From positions 36,727 through 100,726 of the forward strand of contig DAOUDD010000135.1 in assembly GCA_034431765.1 (NCBI GenBank): a stretch of 64,000 nt of DNA. The letters are read 5' to 3'. Under the pieces are notes generated by a model. The model saw only the letters and a program-made list of their open reading frames with translations, was not told the DNA's origin and did not search any database. The position numbers and the translations under genes are program-made. This document shows positions 61,887 through 64,000 of the stretch, one piece after another. This stretch comes from DASYAN01 sp034431765 (GTDB lineage Bacteria > Chloroflexota > Ktedonobacteria > Ktedonobacterales > Ktedonobacteraceae). How positions within the stretch are numbered: position 1 is the stretch's first letter; every line of letters begins with the position of its first letter.

Positions 61887-62364
61887 TTAGAGCCTTTGGT
61901 CATAAAAATAGTTTTTATTGATAATTATCTGCGCCTGCCCACTGCGTTCAGAATCTTTCTGAACTTGCAGAGAGACGTAGACATCTTCTAGCTTCAACTG
62001 GACCTGGCGTTGTGTCTGGTAGGTGCCACGGGGGTCGAGGTAGAGGTTGCGCTCGACGAGCCAGTGCAGGAAGTTCAGGCGTGTCGAGGGGGGTGGCTTT
62101 ACGCTGCTCGACGACGTGGCGGATCGCTTTCGTGATCTCAAGAAAGGCGTCGTCGTCATCCGGCCACTTTGAAATTGGGTTGGCGTCGCGTGGCAAGCAT
62201 TGTATGTGTGCGAACGGGGTGTTCGTCCAGTCGCTTGGACGCAGGATGATCGGGATGACGTGGGCTTCGTCGCTCTGGTGCCGCTCCAGGGCGCGCTGCA
62301 TCTCACGCTCATAGCAGTAGTCGGAGGCGAGATAGTCAAGGCTCAGCAATAAATACTCATCCAA
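61887..62364 (-). pseudogene. Decayed TIR-NACHT-type (STAND) gene, truncated and frameshifted
   Basis: The first frame (from 62364) carries the second half of a TIR domain: LASDYCYEREMQRALERH, AHVIPIILRPSDW and WPDDDDAFLEITKAIRHVV. The first half, including the usual strand with the SYS/SH motif, is missing. At a run of six C residues on the coding strand (62088-62093) the meaningful sequence changes frame: FLHWLVERNLYLDPRG and QTQRQVQLKLEDVYVSLQ continue in the second frame, as in TIR-NACHT proteins of Ktedonobacteria-like genomes. It then ends at 61887 without the ATPase. Deletion plus frameshift indicates a dead defence-type gene. Confidence 0.65.
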
Positions 62365-62681
62365 ACCCTTCCTCCATTTATTTCACTTCATACAAGACTT
62401 TAACTCATCACTAACTATACGAATATCTCATTATGTTACATATACAGTTATATATTAACTCTTAATCACTTGCTTATTACCTATAATATAAAGTATACTT
62501 AAGAATATATGTTCCACCAGCAGTTCTACAATTCATAAGCTAGTCCTGCTCTATTTTACAGAGATGGAAGGAGAAGCTTCTGCATAGATAAGCTTTTGCT
62601 CTAAAGATCCACCCTGTTTTCACTGTCTACGTTGTGCTCTTTCACCGATTAGTTTAGCAAAGTTGTAAGAGGAGGCTTCTT
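62365..62681 (+). other. AT-rich region upstream of the solute-binding protein gene
   Basis: About 317 bases contain no gene. TTGCTT...TATACT with 18-bp spacing around 62470-62500 and a nearby TATAAT may be the promoter of the binding-protein gene. Part of the region may be debris of the missing TIR half, but I cannot recognise it. Confidence 0.35.
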
Positions 62682-64000
62682 ATGGCAAATATACAGACGC
62701 TTCTGCTCGACCTGCAGGCGGGACGCTTGAGTCGGCGTGAGTTTTTTTCTCGTTCAGCAGCGCTTGGACTCTCTTTCTCCACTGCCAGCGCTCTTCTGGC
62801 TGCATGTAGCAGTGCTGCAGGCACAAGTGGAGGCAATAACAACGCGAAGACGCTTTCGTTCAGTACAAATGCGACAGATCCCAATGAACGTACAGTTATC
62901 CAGAAAGAGGTAGATGAGTACCAGAAGAAGTCTGGAAACAAGGTGACTGTCAATTTAGTCCCTGGTTCTGATTATCCTTCAACCGCACGTACATACCTTT
63001 CGTCGAATATTCCGCCCGATGTTCTCGCCTACTACGGCGGTTTGCTGGCGCAATTTTTTATCAGTAGAGACCTGATTCTGGATATTTCGGATCTGTGGCA
63101 GAAGAACAACTGGACTTCGGTCATTCCCCAGGGGTTCCAGGCTATAAGCAAAGGACAGAATGGCAAGTTCTATTTCCTACCCCATAGCTGGTACTGGTGG
63201 GCCGTTTTCTATCGCCCCAGCGTCTTCAAAAAGTACAATCTCAGCGCACCCAAGACCTTCAACGACCTGTATAAGGTCTGTGACACCCTCAAATCCAACA
63301 ATGTCGTACCGATTGTGGTCGGTTCAAAAGCTCCCTGGCCTCTAGCAGGCTGGTTCGACCTGCTGAACCTGCGCATCAACGGCCCGCAATTTCACCAGGA
63401 TTTAACGGCTGGCAAGGCACACTACACCGATAGCAAGGTCAAAGAGGTTTTTACAGTCTGGAAAGATATGATCAAAAAGGGTTACTTTACTTCCAGCGCC
63501 TCATCGTATACCTGGGATCAGCAGGTGCCGCCGCTGGTCAAGGGCGAGGGAGGCATGTACTTGATTGGTCGCTTCATCTATGACTCATTTCCTCAGGACG
63601 CCCGCTCTGACCTGGATTTCTTCTCGTTTCCAAACTACGCCTCCGACATTCCCGTCGCAGAAGAGGCACCGGTCGATGGCTACTTCATTCCCAAGAAGGC
63701 GCACAACACGGATGCGGGCAAAGACTTTCTCACCTATCTCGGCTCGGTCGATTCTCAGAAGATCTTCGTCACTCAGGGCGGCGAATCGCTAGCAGCGAAC
63801 ACGCAGGTGCCCAGTTCTGTCTACAACGCCTTCGATGCGAAGGGAGTCGAGTTGATCAAGCAGGCGAAAGTGACGACACAATTCTATGACCGTGACACCG
63901 AGACAACCATAGCTACCCGTGGCATGGCCTTCTTCGGCCAATTCTTCGATAATCCCGACCTCGACCTGAACCAGGGCCTCTCAGACCTGGACCAGTTCGC
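62682..64000 (+). CDS. Extracellular solute-binding lipoprotein (family 1, ABC sugar transporter), 3' end outside window
   Basis: About 440 codons are present and the frame runs off the right edge. The N-terminus has a Tat-type motif (LSRREFFSRSA) and a lipobox LLAAC (about residues 39-43), so it is a lipoprotein exported folded. The mature part has the layout of family 1 solute-binding proteins: FSTNATDPNERTVIQKEVDEY, Trp/Tyr-rich ligand segments (SWYWWAVFYRPSVF, NNVVPIVVGSK), GEGGMYLIGRF and EEAPVDGYFIP. It delivers a sugar to an ABC importer whose permease genes should lie beyond the window. AGAGGAGG precedes the ATG. Confidence 0.9.
   Translation, partial: MANIQTLLLDLQAGRLSRREFFSRSAALGLSFSTASALLAACSSAAGTSGGNNNAKTLSFSTNATDPNERTVIQKEVDEYQKKSGNKVTVNLVPGSDYPSTARTYLSSNIPPDVLAYYGGLLAQFFISRDLILDISDLWQKNNWTSVIPQGFQAISKGQNGKFYFLPHSWYWWAVFYRPSVFKKYNLSAPKTFNDLYKVCDTLKSNNVVPIVVGSKAPWPLAGWFDLLNLRINGPQFHQDLTAGKAHYTDSKVKEVFTVWKDMIKKGYFTSSASSYTWDQQVPPLVKGEGGMYLIGRFIYDSFPQDARSDLDFFSFPNYASDIPVAEEAPVDGYFIPKKAHNTDAGKDFLTYLGSVDSQKIFVTQGGESLAANTQVPSSVYNAFDAKGVELIKQAKVTTQFYDRDTETTIATRGMAFFGQFFDNPDLDLNQGLSDLDQF

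Overview
The window looks like chromosomal DNA of a free-living bacterium of moderate GC content. The protein families point to Chloroflexota, probably class Ktedonobacteria. They include a DUF4012 giant, tandem zinc-ribbon/kinase proteins, an S53 peptidase, TIR-NACHT-like debris, WYL regulators and a LysM-CHAP protein. This placement is an inference from family content; no 16S rRNA gene is present. Genes lie on both strands in short operons, often closed by strong hairpin terminators, and several consensus promoters (TTGAC-N17/18-TATACT type) can be read directly.

Layout. 1-7.7 kb: the 5' part of a NadD-like nucleotidyltransferase and a small ESX-like protein; an SRPBCC protein with a coiled coil; galT; a secreted S53 peptidase; a PfkB-family kinase; a membrane protein. 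7.7-18.5 kb: mobA, rpmE with a structured leader, a GT28/DUF1385/dual-specificity-phosphatase operon, a HAD phosphatase, an HD phosphohydrolase, a TPR protein and an HtrA-like protease. 17.7-20 kb: an ECF sigma factor, anti-sigma factor and polytopic membrane protein operon. 20-28 kb: a tandem kinase/pseudokinase, a methyltransferase, a GH78 rhamnosidase and a graveyard of gene remnants (LLM oxidoreductase, macro domain, sigma factor). 28-33.3 kb: a lipoprotein, a lone sufB with a consensus promoter and a probable Rrf2-type operator, then an ESX-like gene, a WXG-type toxin with a colicin E3-like RNase tail and a possible immunity gene. 33.4-41.2 kb: tRNA-Arg(TCT) beside a PD-(D/E)XK nuclease, an XRE regulator, an HD protein, a split membrane-anchored Cas4-like pair, a TIGR00300 enzyme, a hybrid histidine kinase and a response regulator. 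41.2-48.5 kb: a WYL regulator, isochorismatase, YcaQ-like protein, hydantoinase A/B and a lone Clp-N protein. 48.8-59.3 kb: a Y-family polymerase relative without its catalytic acids, the DUF4012 protein, a CHAT-Clp AAA+ fusion and a class II photolyase. 59.3-64 kb: a small Cys-rich protein, a GNAT acetyltransferase, a LysM-CHAP hydrolase, a decayed TIR-NACHT gene and a Tat-type sugar-binding lipoprotein that runs off the window.

The strongest candidates for undescribed biology are: the CHAT-Clp fusion, with both CHAT catalytic positions changed; the Cas4-like Fe-S nuclease divided into two membrane-anchored proteins; and the WXG-E3 toxin module whose neighbour is a 295-residue repeat-like protein rather than a small colicin-type immunity protein. 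All functions are read from sequence motifs alone, with no database search.
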